From assembly GCA_046329055.1 (NCBI GenBank), contig JAXLVK010000009.1:1-64000 (forward strand): a DNA stretch of 64,000 nucleotides, given 5' to 3'. Numbering within the stretch: the stretch's first letter is position 1; each line of letters opens with the position of its first letter. This document shows, in pieces, positions 17,408 to 28,000 of the stretch. Made by a program: the position numbers and the translations under genes. The notes under the pieces are model-generated. The model did no database searches, was not told the DNA's origin, and saw nothing but the letters and a program-made list of their open reading frames with translations. The stretch comes from JADKCL01 sp046329055. GTDB lineage: Bacteria; Bacteroidota; Bacteroidia; J057; JADKCL01.

Positions 17408-18520
17408 ATGGCTCGAAACATCTCAGCACTCAAGGTCTCAGGCCGGCTCGACGACTTCCAGTTCTCCATGCGCAACGGCAAGAACTTCGTCCACATGAAG
17501 CGCGACTACAGCAAGCGGCACAAGTTCCGCATGTCCGCCCCGCACTGCAACCAGTACCGGCTCAACCTCCAGGAGTTCGCCGCTGCCGCCAAGATCGCAG
17601 CCGAAATCTACCGCCAGTTCAATGTCCGCAGCCAACAAGCATTCGACGCCACCGCCATCACCCGGGACAACGCCCACCTTCCCGGCCCCATCCTCCGTCC
17701 CTATGCCCACAACCTCCTCACCGCCAGGATCAAGGCCGCAGGCTCCCACCAGCTCAAGCACCATTACCGCGCCGCAGGCAGCAACCATTACGCCGCCAAA
17801 TTCACCACCCCCGACATCGCACTCGCCCTGCGCGGCCTTGACCTGAGCAAGGACACCGCCCCCGCCGCCGCGATCACCATCTCGCCCCTCGGCCCCGTCC
17901 ACAACCCGACCGAGCTCAAAATCACAGGCATCACCCAGGCCGCCCATTCCCTCAGGACCCCACAGGGCATCCGTCTCGAATGCCGCATCCACCTATGTCA
18001 GGCCCAATTCAACGAGCGCAAGTACAATCCCAAGCTCAAGCAATGGGAGACCATCCCCAACCTTCGACCCGACGGAACGCGCGTCCCAGAACCACGTCCC
18101 TATACACCCAGCGATTGGATCCCCGTCGAGGCGATCCCGGAGGAGGGCATCAAGCTCCCCATACAGCCCTGTGACGAAGGCAGCAAGCACCTCACCATCG
18201 TCTTCATTGAGTGGCGCGAGCACCGTGGATTCGGCCGCCGCATTGTCAGGCTACACGACCGTGGCATTGCCCGCATCGCAGCCGTCCACGCCCCCGCCGC
18301 AGCGTTCGTTCAGGCAGAGCAGCACAACCAGCTCCCTCAATCCCATCACCTCATCCCCGGCCGCCTCGCCGACCACGCCCCAGCCTCAGAGTGGCAAACC
18401 GATCCCAAAAAGGCCCTCCTCCGAGCCCTCGCCCGCATCCAGCCATGGCATTGTCCACCAGAGAGATGCGCCAAACCCCGCTTTTCCCAGCAACCAAGGG
18501 ACATCCCCATCCAGACCTAA
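17408..18520 (+). CDS. Bacteroidota conserved hypothetical protein (MAR..G.L.G.LDDF type)
   Basis: 370 residues from ATG 17408. The start MARNISALKVSGRLDDFQFS matches a small, widespread Bacteroidota family whose members begin MARK.GI.K..G.L.. and are about 200-400 residues long with no assigned function. Basic N-terminus, no signal peptide, proline-rich C-terminal 80 residues. A rho-independent terminator lies 128 bases downstream. Gene strongly GC-rich and C-rich in third positions. Function unknown. Confidence 0.6.
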   Translation: MARNISALKVSGRLDDFQFSMRNGKNFVHMKRDYSKRHKFRMSAPHCNQYRLNLQEFAAAAKIAAEIYRQFNVRSQQAFDATAITRDNAHLPGPILRPYAHNLLTARIKAAGSHQLKHHYRAAGSNHYAAKFTTPDIALALRGLDLSKDTAPAAAITISPLGPVHNPTELKITGITQAAHSLRTPQGIRLECRIHLCQAQFNERKYNPKLKQWETIPNLRPDGTRVPEPRPYTPSDWIPVEAIPEEGIKLPIQPCDEGSKHLTIVFIEWREHRGFGRRIVRLHDRGIARIAAVHAPAAAFVQAEQHNQLPQSHHLIPGRLADHAPASEWQTDPKKALLRALARIQPWHCPPERCAKPRFSQQPRDIPIQT

Positions 18521-18647
18521 GGGGCAACCATTCCCTGCCAATCGTAGGCTGACCAGCCCGTCCCGCCGCAACCGGATTCCAAATCCCGCCCCATCCCGCA
18601 GTTGAAAAACCAGCAGGGCCAGCTCCCCCATGTCCATCCACGACCCC

Positions 18648-18672
18648 GGCTCCCCAAAAGGAGCCTTTTTTT
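18648..18672 (+). terminator. Rho-independent terminator after the 17408 gene
   Basis: ggctcc, loop ccaaaa, ggagcc, then seven T's. Confidence 0.8.
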
Positions 18673-18924
18673 ACGCCCAATAGCCAATACCGAACCCCTC
18701 GAACCTCCCAGAAAGACCCATTTTGCCCTTCCGCCTCCCCCAACGACCACTTGAAGTGCATCCCTCGAGCTCTTCTTCAGCCCTTCCTAAGGATCCCATC
18801 GTAATCGGCAGTAAATCCCCAGTAACACCGTCCCAGTGCCGCTCTCCACCCAAACTCCCCGCCACCCAAACCCACCAGGAAGAATCAGCCGGAAGGAACC
18901 AAAGGAGCAACAATCCACGACAAA

Positions 18925-18987
18925 CTCTCCACTCTCATCTCTCATCTCTCCACTCTCATCTCTCATCTCTCATCTCTCCACTCTCAT
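18925..18987. repeat. Perfect tandem array of nine 7-bp words
   Basis: Nine heptamers of two kinds, ctctcca (a) and ctctcat (b), in the order a b b a b b b a b, strictly in phase. All pyrimidine except one A per unit. Unlike the gene-end arrays elsewhere in the window it is not an inverted pair. Confidence 0.95.
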
Positions 18988-19127
18988 CTCCCTCCCTGCC
19001 AAACCTGCCATCTTGTCACAACTCAACTTGTCTTCTCCGCCATTTCAAGCGGTTTTCCGCCAATTCGGCAACCCTCCAACCATGGCACTATCCTTGTTTA
19101 CTCCTTGCCAAAGTCAAATTTCAGAAA

Positions 19128-19574
19128 ATGGCAGAGCAGCAGAATCAGCAAAAGGAGTTCTTCACCGAGGTTAAGAACGAGTTCAAGGAGATCGGCTCCA
19201 AGGTGAACAAGATGTTCGACGAACTCATGCGGGGCAAGGACGGCGGCAAGAGCTACGTGCCGGCTTCCGATGTCTATGAGACCAAGGAGGAACTCGTGTA
19301 TGAGCTGGACCTGCCGGGCTGCAACAAGTCTGACTTCAAAGTGCAAGTCCGTGACAACAGCTTGGTGATCAAGGGGCAGCGCGTCCGTCAGGGCGATGCC
19401 AACGTCACCTTTCACCAGCGTGAGCGCGGATTTGGAGAGTTTGAGCGGACATTTGCGATCCCGGCTCACATCGATCAAAACCGCATCCGGGCCAAGTACG
19501 AGGACGGCGTTCTCCGCGTGTCCCTGCCCAAGGAAGCGACGGAGGTCGAGGCTACCACTGTGAACATTGACTGA
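19128..19574 (+). CDS. hsp20: Hsp20/alpha-crystallin small heat-shock protein
   Basis: 148 residues from ATG 19128 (MAEQQNQQKEF). Small heat-shock proteins bind unfolding proteins without ATP and pass them to DnaK. The alpha-crystallin domain spans ~40-140: YELDLPGCNKSDFKVQV, LVIKGQR, the FGEFERTFAIP segment and the GVLRVSLPK strand just before the end. The C-terminal IXI-like motif is weak (TTVNID). It lies 67 bases before dnaK on the same strand, so the two chaperones may be co-transcribed. Confidence 0.9.
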   Translation: MAEQQNQQKEFFTEVKNEFKEIGSKVNKMFDELMRGKDGGKSYVPASDVYETKEELVYELDLPGCNKSDFKVQVRDNSLVIKGQRVRQGDANVTFHQRERGFGEFERTFAIPAHIDQNRIRAKYEDGVLRVSLPKEATEVEATTVNID

Positions 19575-19641
19575 GGCGCAGCTGCCAGATTCTCAACGGT
19601 TAAGAAACTAATTCTCTGGACTTAATAACACAATTCAATAA

Positions 19642-21549
19642 ATGGGAAAGATAATCGGAATTGACCTGGGCACGACAAACTCCGTCGTCGCAGTCATGGA
19701 AGGGAATGAGCCTACGGTGATCATCAACTCCGAAGGCAAGCGGACCACCCCGTCAGTGGTGGCATTTACGAAAGAGGGCGAGCGGATTGTCGGCGAACAG
19801 GCCAAGCGTCAAGCACTTGCAAATCCCCGGAACACCGTGCGCTCCATCAAGCGCTTCATGGGACGCCGCTACACGGAAGTGGTCGGCGATACCAAGGAGG
19901 TGAGCTACGAAGTCGTCCGCGGCAACAATGACATGGCCGTCGTGAAAATCGATGACCGCAACTTCACCCCGCAGGAAATCTCCGCGATGGTCCTCCAAAA
20001 GCTCAAGAAGTCCGCTGAGGACTACCTGGGCCACGAGGTGACCGAAGCCGTGATCACGGTGCCGGCCTACTTCAATGATGCTCAGCGCAATGCAACCAAG
20101 GAAGCTGGCGAGATCGCCGGTCTGAAGGTGCAGCGCATCATCAACGAGCCCACCGCAGCTGCATTGGCCTACGGCCTCGACAAGCAGCACAAGAACATGA
20201 AGATCGCCGTCTTCGACCTCGGGGGCGGTACCTTTGACATCTCGATCCTGGAACTGGGTGACGGTGTCTTCGAGGTGCTCAGCACCAACGGTGACACCCG
20301 CCTCGGCGGTGACGACTTCGACCAGAAGATCATCGATTGGATGGCCGATGAGTTCAAGAAGACCGACGGCGTGGACCTGCGCAAGGATCCCAAGACCCTG
20401 CAACGCTTGAAGGAAGCCGCCGAAGCCGCCAAAATGGAGCTCAGCAACAGCACCCAAGCTCAGATCAGCCTGCCTTACATCCACATGGATGCCAATGGCG
20501 CCAAGAACCTGGACCTCACGCTGACCCGTGCCAAGTTCGAGATGATCTGCGACAGCCTCTTCACCCGCGCCATCGAGCCCTGCCGCAAGGCTGTGGCCGA
20601 CGCGAAGATCAGCCTGAGCGAGATCAACGAAGTCATCCTCGTGGGCGGTTCGACCCGGATCCCCAAGGTGCAGCAAATCGTGAAGGAGTTCTTCGGCAAG
20701 GAGCCGAACCGCAGCGTGAACCCTGACGAAGTCGTGGCCGTGGGTGCTGCCATCCAAGGCGGTGTGCTCAGCGGTGACGTCCAAGGCATCCTGCTGCTCG
20801 ACGTGACCCCGCTGTCCCTCGGCATCGAGATCCAAGGCGGCATCTGCCACAAGCTGATCGAAGCCAATACCACGATCCCTGCCCGCAAGTCGGAAGTCTT
20901 CTCCACCGCCGCTGACAATCAGCCGAGTGTGGAGATCCACATCCTCCAAGGCGAGCGCCCGATGGCACAGGACAACCGTACCCTCGGCAAGTTCCACCTG
21001 GACAGCATCCCGCCCGCACCCCGTGGCGTGCCGCAGATCGAGGTGACATTCGACATCGACGCCAACGGCATCCTGAACGTGACCGCCCGCGACAAGGGCA
21101 CCGGCAAGGAGCAGCGCATCCGCATCGAGGCAAGCACCGGCTTGAGCGACAGCGAGATCGAGAAGATGAAAAATGAGGCAAGGATGAACGAGGCTGCCGA
21201 CAAGGCGCGCAAGGAGCAAGCTGAGAAGCTGAACCACGCGGACTCCCTCATCTTCCAAACCGAGAAGACCCTGAAGGAGTACGGCGACAAGCTCCCCGGC
21301 GACAAGAAGGCCCCGATCGAGTCCGCCCTCGGCGAACTGAAGCGTGCCTATGACGCCAAGGACGTCGCTGGCATCGACAGCGCAACCCAGAGCCTGAACA
21401 GCGCCATGAGCAATGTCTATCAAGACATCCAAAACGCTCAAGCAGCAGCAGGTGGCGGCCAAGGCAACCCCCAAGGCGGCGCCGAAGACACCGTCAAAGA
21501 CGTCGAATTCGAAGAAATCGACGGCGACGACAACAAGTATCAGAAGTAA
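19642..21549 (+). CDS. dnaK: Molecular chaperone DnaK (Hsp70)
   Basis: 635 residues, normal length. N-terminal ATPase domain (1-~385) with GIDLGTTNSVVAVMEG, the adenosine motif VGGSTRIPKVQ and the DLGGGTFDISIL phosphate loop. Linker VLLLDVTPLSLGIE, then substrate-binding domain (~390-505) and helical lid. It ends in EEIDGDDNKYQK after a Gly/Gln-rich stretch. DnaK drives ATP-dependent protein folding with DnaJ and GrpE, neither of which is in the window. A strong terminator follows. Confidence 0.98.
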   Translation: MGKIIGIDLGTTNSVVAVMEGNEPTVIINSEGKRTTPSVVAFTKEGERIVGEQAKRQALANPRNTVRSIKRFMGRRYTEVVGDTKEVSYEVVRGNNDMAVVKIDDRNFTPQEISAMVLQKLKKSAEDYLGHEVTEAVITVPAYFNDAQRNATKEAGEIAGLKVQRIINEPTAAALAYGLDKQHKNMKIAVFDLGGGTFDISILELGDGVFEVLSTNGDTRLGGDDFDQKIIDWMADEFKKTDGVDLRKDPKTLQRLKEAAEAAKMELSNSTQAQISLPYIHMDANGAKNLDLTLTRAKFEMICDSLFTRAIEPCRKAVADAKISLSEINEVILVGGSTRIPKVQQIVKEFFGKEPNRSVNPDEVVAVGAAIQGGVLSGDVQGILLLDVTPLSLGIEIQGGICHKLIEANTTIPARKSEVFSTAADNQPSVEIHILQGERPMAQDNRTLGKFHLDSIPPAPRGVPQIEVTFDIDANGILNVTARDKGTGKEQRIRIEASTGLSDSEIEKMKNEARMNEAADKARKEQAEKLNHADSLIFQTEKTLKEYGDKLPGDKKAPIESALGELKRAYDAKDVAGIDSATQSLNSAMSNVYQDIQNAQAAAGGGQGNPQGGAEDTVKDVEFEEIDGDDNKYQK

Positions 21550-21567
21550 TTCTGGCGAAGGATAAGG

Positions 21568-21601
21568 ATCGGCACCCCAGCAAAGGGGTGCCGATTTGCT
21601 T
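21568..21601 (+). terminator. dnaK terminator
   Basis: Perfect 11-bp stem atcggcacccc / ggggtgccgat with loop agcaaa, followed by ttgctt. Confidence 0.85.
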
Positions 21602-21783
21602 GTGTAGAAACCGCCAGCGATTTGAGGCGAGAGGCCGGAGCCTGTCCTGAGGGACTCGAAGGGGTCCAAAGCCGCTGCGTTCCGAGGAATCGGGAATCGG
21701 CATCAGGCCTCCGGCCGAGTCTGAAAAACCAGCGAAACCTGCAGGTTGCAGACTTAGTCGGAGGCCTGATCCATTTTCCGTGA

Positions 21784-21828
21784 GCAGAAACCGTTGCGAG
21801 CCCTCTGAGGGCTCGCAACGGTTTCTGC
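21784..21828. repeat. 21-bp perfect inverted repeat with 3-base loop
   Basis: Left arm 21784-21804 (gcagaaaccgttgcgagccct), loop ctg, right arm 21808-21828, then six C's. No T tract on the plus strand. Much longer than a usual terminator stem. Confidence 0.9.
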
Positions 21829-22021
21829 CCCCCATCAACGATTACCCCGCCCACAACAACTCCCCCAGCATTGCCTCCAATTGAATCGATTTAGCCAAAA
21901 CAATCCCCCCATCACCCCGCAGTTCACCCACAAATTTTGACGGTTCGAACCCGCCTCCCAAGATTTAGTCGATTTTGGCCTCCTAGCGCACTTCATTCAG
22001 CCAATTTGCCAGCCCCCGACA

Positions 22022-22052
22022 TTGTTCCCCCGCTGAAATCTGCGTACCTTTC
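22022..22052 (+). promoter_or_regulatory. Promoter of the giant adhesin gene
   Basis: TTG (22022-22024), 20-base spacer, TACCTTTC (22045-22052), one base from TAnnTTTG; ATG follows 42 bases later. Confidence 0.5.
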
Positions 22053-22094
22053 CACCCTTGTCTCTTGGCGGCTTTTGGGACGAAATTTTCATAC

Positions 22095-25000
22095 ATGCGA
22101 GTTCCCCGACTATTATTCACTGGATTCTTGTTCTTGTTGCTTAGCCTGCTCGCCCGCCCGGTAAAAGCAACCCACCTAATGGGCAATGACATTACCTACA
22201 CTTGTGTGAACCAGTGTACGATCGAGGTGCACCAGCGTGTGTACCGCGACTGTTGCAGCACTTGTTCGCAGTGGGTAGGCCTCCAAAACTTCGAGATCAA
22301 CGGTGCCAACGGATGCCCCGGCCAACCGACCCAGATCGGTGGATGGCAGCCCGGCAACGACCCGAGCCAAAGCACGGGTTGGATCGCAACCGAGGTCACC
22401 CCCGTCTGCCCAGGTACCGTCACGCAGTGTGTGGACCCTCAAAACTCTACTGTCAGGGGGGTCCAGGAATACCACCGATGGTCGCAATGGGACATCTGTG
22501 GGACAGGCTGTACCGCATTTACCATCGAATGGTGGGGCCAAAACCGAAACGGCGGCATCACCTCCGGTGCGGCGAACCAGGGACTTGGATCCTTCCTCAC
22601 CACCATCAACACGAACTTGGGAGCTTGCAACAGCTCACCTCAATTCAACAACCCGCCAGTCCCGTACCTCTGTGCAGGCCAGCCATTCACCTTCAACCAA
22701 GGCGCGACTGACCCCGATGGCGACTCATTGAGCTACCAACTCGGCCTCTGTTACACCAATACCAACGTCCCAATCAATTACAATGCAGGTTTCTCCTTCT
22801 CTTCCCCCTTGGGTTCGAGCTGGATCACCTCCATCAACCCCGTAACGGGCGACGTGACCTTTACCCCCAACCCCGGCAACGTGGAGGTGGGTGTGATGTG
22901 CGTCTATGTCCAAGAGTGGCGGAATGGCGTCCTGATCAACACCATCGTCCGTGACATGCAGTTGAACGTCATTCCCTGCCCCAACAACACCGTGCCCGTT
23001 GCCAATACCGTCACCAACGTGATCAACGGTACGGGTTCCGGCAATGGCGGCTCCGGCATCAACGTGGGGACTTGTATCAACAACAACCTCTGTTTCGACA
23101 TCCCACTCACGGATGCGGACGTGATCGACTCCGTCTATGCCTGGTGGAACCAAGCGATCCCCGGCGGCCAATTCTTCCTGAGCGGCAACCCCAACATGCA
23201 GGACACCATTGGCGGCGTGAACCCAGTGGCGACATTCTGCTGGACGCCTACCAGCGCGGGAACCTTCTCGTTTGTGGTGGAAATGCGTGACAACCACTGT
23301 CCCCTTTACGGCTTCTCGCAGTTTACCGTGACCATCCACGTATCCAATCCCACGGCATTGGCGGCGGTACAGAATGTGGAATGCGATACAGCGACAATAT
23401 GTGCATTCGGATTGAATGGGGTATTGCCGTACTCGTACAACTGGGGCGGTCAAGCGGGATTGAGCGGGAATACAGCCTGCGTGACGCATATTTATCCCGG
23501 TTCGGGCACCTATACCTATACTGTCACCGTCACGGATGCCTACGGCTGTCCAGCAGTTTTCAGTGGCAGCGTGAACATCCCCAACGTCCCAACCGCCGAT
23601 GCAGGGCCTGACATCATCGCCTGTCAGGTATTCAGCGACACCATAGGGGGACCTGCCCAATCAGGCCATACCTATATCTGGGATCCATCGACAGGCTTGG
23701 CAGGCCCCACGGACCCCAATCCTTTGCTAACACTGATCAATCCCGGACCTACAGTCCAGACCTATCAATACGTGGTCACCATGACCTCGAACACTACAGG
23801 TTGTTTTGACCGGGATACCATGAATTTGATCATCTCGTATCCGGCTCAGCTGAGTTTTCTGCCAGACCAGATCGAATGTTATGGAACGCCCTCGGGTGGG
23901 ATCGACATGACGGTCACCAATGGTTTGGCGCCATTCAACTATGTTTGGTCGGGGCCGAATGGCTTCTCTGCGACATCGGAGGACCTGTCGAACATCTATG
24001 CAGGGACCTACGTGGTCACCGTGACGGACGATGCAGGCTGTGAATCCATCGACTCAGTGACGATCACACAACCGCTTTCACCCTTGTGGGTGGCATTGAT
24101 TTCCACCGACATCTGTTGCAATGGTGCGACCGATGGCATCGTGGACGCCACGATCACGGGTGACTCGCCGCCCTACAACTTCACTTGGACAGGTCCGAGC
24201 GGATTCACTGCCAACACCGAGGACATCAATGGCCTCGCCGCAGGCATGTACGTGATCCAGGTCACCGACCAAATCGGTTGTATCATCACTGACTCGGTCG
24301 AAATCCATGAGCCTACCCCGGTCGTCATCAATTTCAATATCTATGATGCTGCCTGCAATGGCGACGACGTGGGCATTGTCGCAGCGCATGTCACGGGTGG
24401 GTATGGCAACTATGGATATTCTTGGTCGCCCGGCGGCCAAACCACGGACTCCATCACCAACTTGTTCGCTGGCAACTATACCTTGAATGTCAGTGACACC
24501 TGCTTTGGGGATTCCTTGGTGCGGATCTACTTCGAAGACTTTGAAGGTCACAGCCCCTGGACCCTGAACAATTTCACCGGTGCGAATGGCGCTGATTTCA
24601 ACCGCTGGGCCATCAACGATGGTGAAGGCGGCCAAGCTCCCGGCAACTGCGGCGTTACCAACAACGGCGACACCACATTGCACGTCGTCCGCCTCGCCAA
24701 CCCCAACGGTCGCGCCGAGTACGACGCAGGCGGCAACTGTGGCACAGGCCCATGCCCCCAATCCAATGTCCGTGCAGAGTCTCCCTTCATCTCATCCGTC
24801 GGCTATAACAACCTGAGCTTGGAGTTTGACTTCATCTCATTGGGTGACAACCTGCTGGACAACTGCTCCGTGCTCTACAATGATGGTGGCGGCTGGCAAG
24901 TCCTGAACCCGAGCATCAAGAGCCTGAACTGCAGTCCCGGTGTCGGCAATTGGCAGCAAAGCACCATCGCCCTGCCGCCCAGCACATGGGGCATCAACAA

Positions 25001-28000
25001 CCTGCAGCTCGCCTTCAACTGGACCAACAATGACGACGGCAATGGTTCCAATCCTTCCGTCGCCATCAACAACATCCGGATCATCGCCCCGCGCATCTTC
25101 TCCCCGGCGGCCTGCCAAGTGAGCGCCATTGCTTCCGTGAATGAGCCCGGACCCATCACGTCCAACATCATCACCAACAATGTCCTCTGCTTCGGGGACA
25201 GCACAGGCTCAGCCACCATCGCCGCCAACGGCGGCAACGGCAACTTCCACTATGCCTGGAGCAACGGCGCATTTGGTCAGACAGTGAACAACCTGCCCGC
25301 AGGCAACTACACCGTCACCGTCACCGACACGGCCTACACGCCCGCCGGCGGTCCGCTGGGCTATCTGCTCTGCACCCATACAGATGGGATGACGATTACC
25401 GAGCCGCCCTTGCTCGTGATCAATGCCACCGCCACACCGACCTCCTGCTTCCTTGGCAGCGACGGTACCGTGACAGTCAGCGTCGCAGGCGGCACTCCAT
25501 TCTACCAATACCAGTGGAACACCACCCCCGCCGCATTCACCCAGACCGTGAGCGGCCAACCCACGGGAGCCTACACGGTCACCGTCACGGACGCCAATGG
25601 TTGCACGACCACCGACTTCACCGTCGTGTCCCAGCCTAGCCCCGTCGCCGTCGGCATGTCCATGACCAACTCCACCTGTGGCGACCCGAACGGCACTGCA
25701 ACCGCATCGCCCAGCGGCGGCACCCCAGGCTACACCTACCTCTGGAGCAACGGCCAAACCTCGCCAACCGCAACCGGACTCATGGCAGGCATCGCCCAAG
25801 TGACCGTCACGGACGCCAATGGCTGCATCGCCTTCGGCCAAATCCTCGTGGGCAACGAGCCCAGGCCGACGCTCGCATTGGATTCCCAGCAAAACAACCT
25901 CTGCTTCGGTGGCAGCATCGGCGCAGCGACGGTGATCGCATCGGGAGGCCGTCCGCCCTATACCTATTCCTGGAGCAATGGCCAAACCGGCCCGAGCGCA
26001 AGCGGATTGCCCGCAGGCACCGTCTATGCATTTGTGACCGACTTCTTTGGTTGCAGGGACACCTTGGCGGTGACCATTACCGAGCCTACCCCGGTCACAG
26101 GCACGACTGTGGTGCAGGACATGGGTTGCAACAGCATCCTGCCTGACGGTACCGTCGGTGTATTGCCTTCCGGTGGCACTCCGCCCTACACCTATGTATG
26201 GAGCACCATCCCGGTGCAGCTTGGGCAGCAGGCGACCGGCCTTGCACCCGGCATCTACAGCGTCACCATCACCGACAACAACAACTGTACCTTCGTCACC
26301 AGTGACACTGTCCGGCAAATTCCACGACCCGATGTGACCGCAGGTCCTTGGGAGGAGTTCTGCGAAGGGGAGGGGGGAGCCATCATCTTTGCCACCGGAT
26401 CGGGAGGCAGCTCACCTTATTATTATTCATGGTGGTGTGACAGCACCAACACCTTCTGCGGCATTGACTCGATCAATGACAATGACCCCAATGTCAATCC
26501 CGACACGAGCACTTGGTACTATGTCTATGTGACCGACCAAAATGGCTGCCGAAGTGACACCGACTCTGTGTTCGTCACGGTGTTGCCCAAACCCATCGTG
26601 GATGCGGGTGCCGATCAAGTTATCTGCGGGGACAGCGCGCCCTGCGTCCTGCTCATGCCGAACATCACGGGTGCCTCTGGACCGTACATCTACAATTGGT
26701 CGCCGGGGACCTCGCTGAACGACTCCACGATAGCGAATCCATGCGCCCGACCGGATACCACCACGATGTACACCCTGCAGGTTACCGCCGGGAATGGATG
26801 TAGCAGTGAGGTCACGACCACGGACACATTGAGTTCGGTCACGGTAGTGGTTGCCCCGATACCCATAGCGGATGCAGGGCCTGATCGAGACATCTGTTTC
26901 CTGGACAGCGCGCAATTGCAAGGCGTCGCAAGTGGAGCAGGCCCCATTTACATCTATCAATGGACACCTGCCGCTGGCCTGAGCGATACCACTGTCGCGA
27001 GTCCATGGGCGTTTCCTTCCTTGACCACGAATTTCTCGTTGGTGGTCTGGAGCAATGGCTGCCCGAGTTATGCCGATACCGTCCAGGTGCGGGTGCAGAC
27101 CCTGCCGACTGTGGATGCTGGCTGGGACCGGGAAATCTGCCTTGGCGACACCACCATCATGGATGCCATGGCGGGCGGTGACTCTACTGCGACCTATACC
27201 TATCAATGGTTCCCGACGACTGGTATCGTTGGGTCGGCATTGGTCGAGGACGCTTATTCCAGCCCGGATTCGACGACGACTTACTACGTGATCGCCACCA
27301 CCAACTGGGGCTGCGAAAGCAATCTCGACTCGATGACGGTCTATCTCAAGCCGACCCCGATTGCCGATGCAGGACCGAACTTGTCCATCTGCGCGCCAGA
27401 TAGCATCACATTGTTGGGCGGCTATTACTACACGACGACCGACTCTGCTCCAAGCCCCGCTCAGGTCTTCTTCTCATGGGTCCCCGCTGATTCCATGAAC
27501 GATTCGACCATGCTACAGCCGACTGTTTGGCCTGGCCAATCCACAGTCTATCACCTCCAAGTCCGCTACAACACCTGCGTGACCGAGGACAGCATGATCG
27601 TCACGGTGATCCCGCAAATCCAATTGGTCTATGCGGCGGACACGAATGTGATCTGTGACCGCGACTCGATCCAGTTGACTTCAAGCGGCGGATTGGGAGG
27701 TGCTGTGTTCACTTGGACACCGCCGGATGGCCTGAGCAATCCGAATATCCCGAACCCGATGGCATCACCTGACACCACGACGACCTATCACTTGGTTGCC
27801 GAGGAAGGTGGCTGCACCGCGGAGGGCGACATCACCATCCAAGTCATCCCCAACCCAGTCTCGGCTTACGCAAGCTCCAATCCCGAGGGCTGTCCGCCAT
27901 TTGATGTCCACTTCTCGCAATTGGCGGAGGGTGCCATCAACCTGATCTGGAACTTTGGAGATGGCACCGTGGTGTCTAACATGGATTACCCGATCCATAC

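Larger units (their letters stand above)
18521..19127. other. Gene-poor spacer upstream of hsp20
   Basis: Cytosine-rich spacer of about 600 bases. It contains the terminator of the preceding gene (18648-18672) and a perfect 7-bp tandem array (18925-18987). An open frame running upstream from hsp20 to 18723 is compositional: its protein is low-complexity Ser/Leu from the array. No convincing gene seen. Confidence 0.6.
21550..22094. other. Structured intergenic region between dnaK and the adhesin gene
   Basis: About 545 bases without a gene but full of symmetry: the dnaK terminator (21568-21595), a 12-bp inverted repeat with a 45-base loop (21702-21713 / 21759-21770), a 12-bp palindrome aacctgcaggtt inside that loop (21736-21747), a 21-bp perfect hairpin (21784-21828) and the adhesin promoter (22022-22052). 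It also holds one copy of a ctgagggactcgaagg mini-repeat (21651-21666). Confidence 0.7.

Noticed and set aside
18171..18605. Pro/Ser-rich plus-strand frame overlapping the 17408 gene
   Set aside because: Low-complexity product of C-rich codons in the shifted frame.
18925..18987. CRISPR-like array
   Set aside because: 7-bp contiguous units without spacers and no cas genes in the window.
19753..21669. 638-residue open frame antisense to dnaK
   Set aside because: A shadow of GC-biased third positions; the protein is His/Val-rich without a recognisable domain, and dnaK is certain.
21930..22015. tRNA-like TpsiC sequence (ggcgg-gttcgaa-ccgtc on the minus strand) with a 6-bp outer pairing
   Set aside because: No acceptable anticodon stem or D arm and no CCA or discriminator pattern; judged chance.
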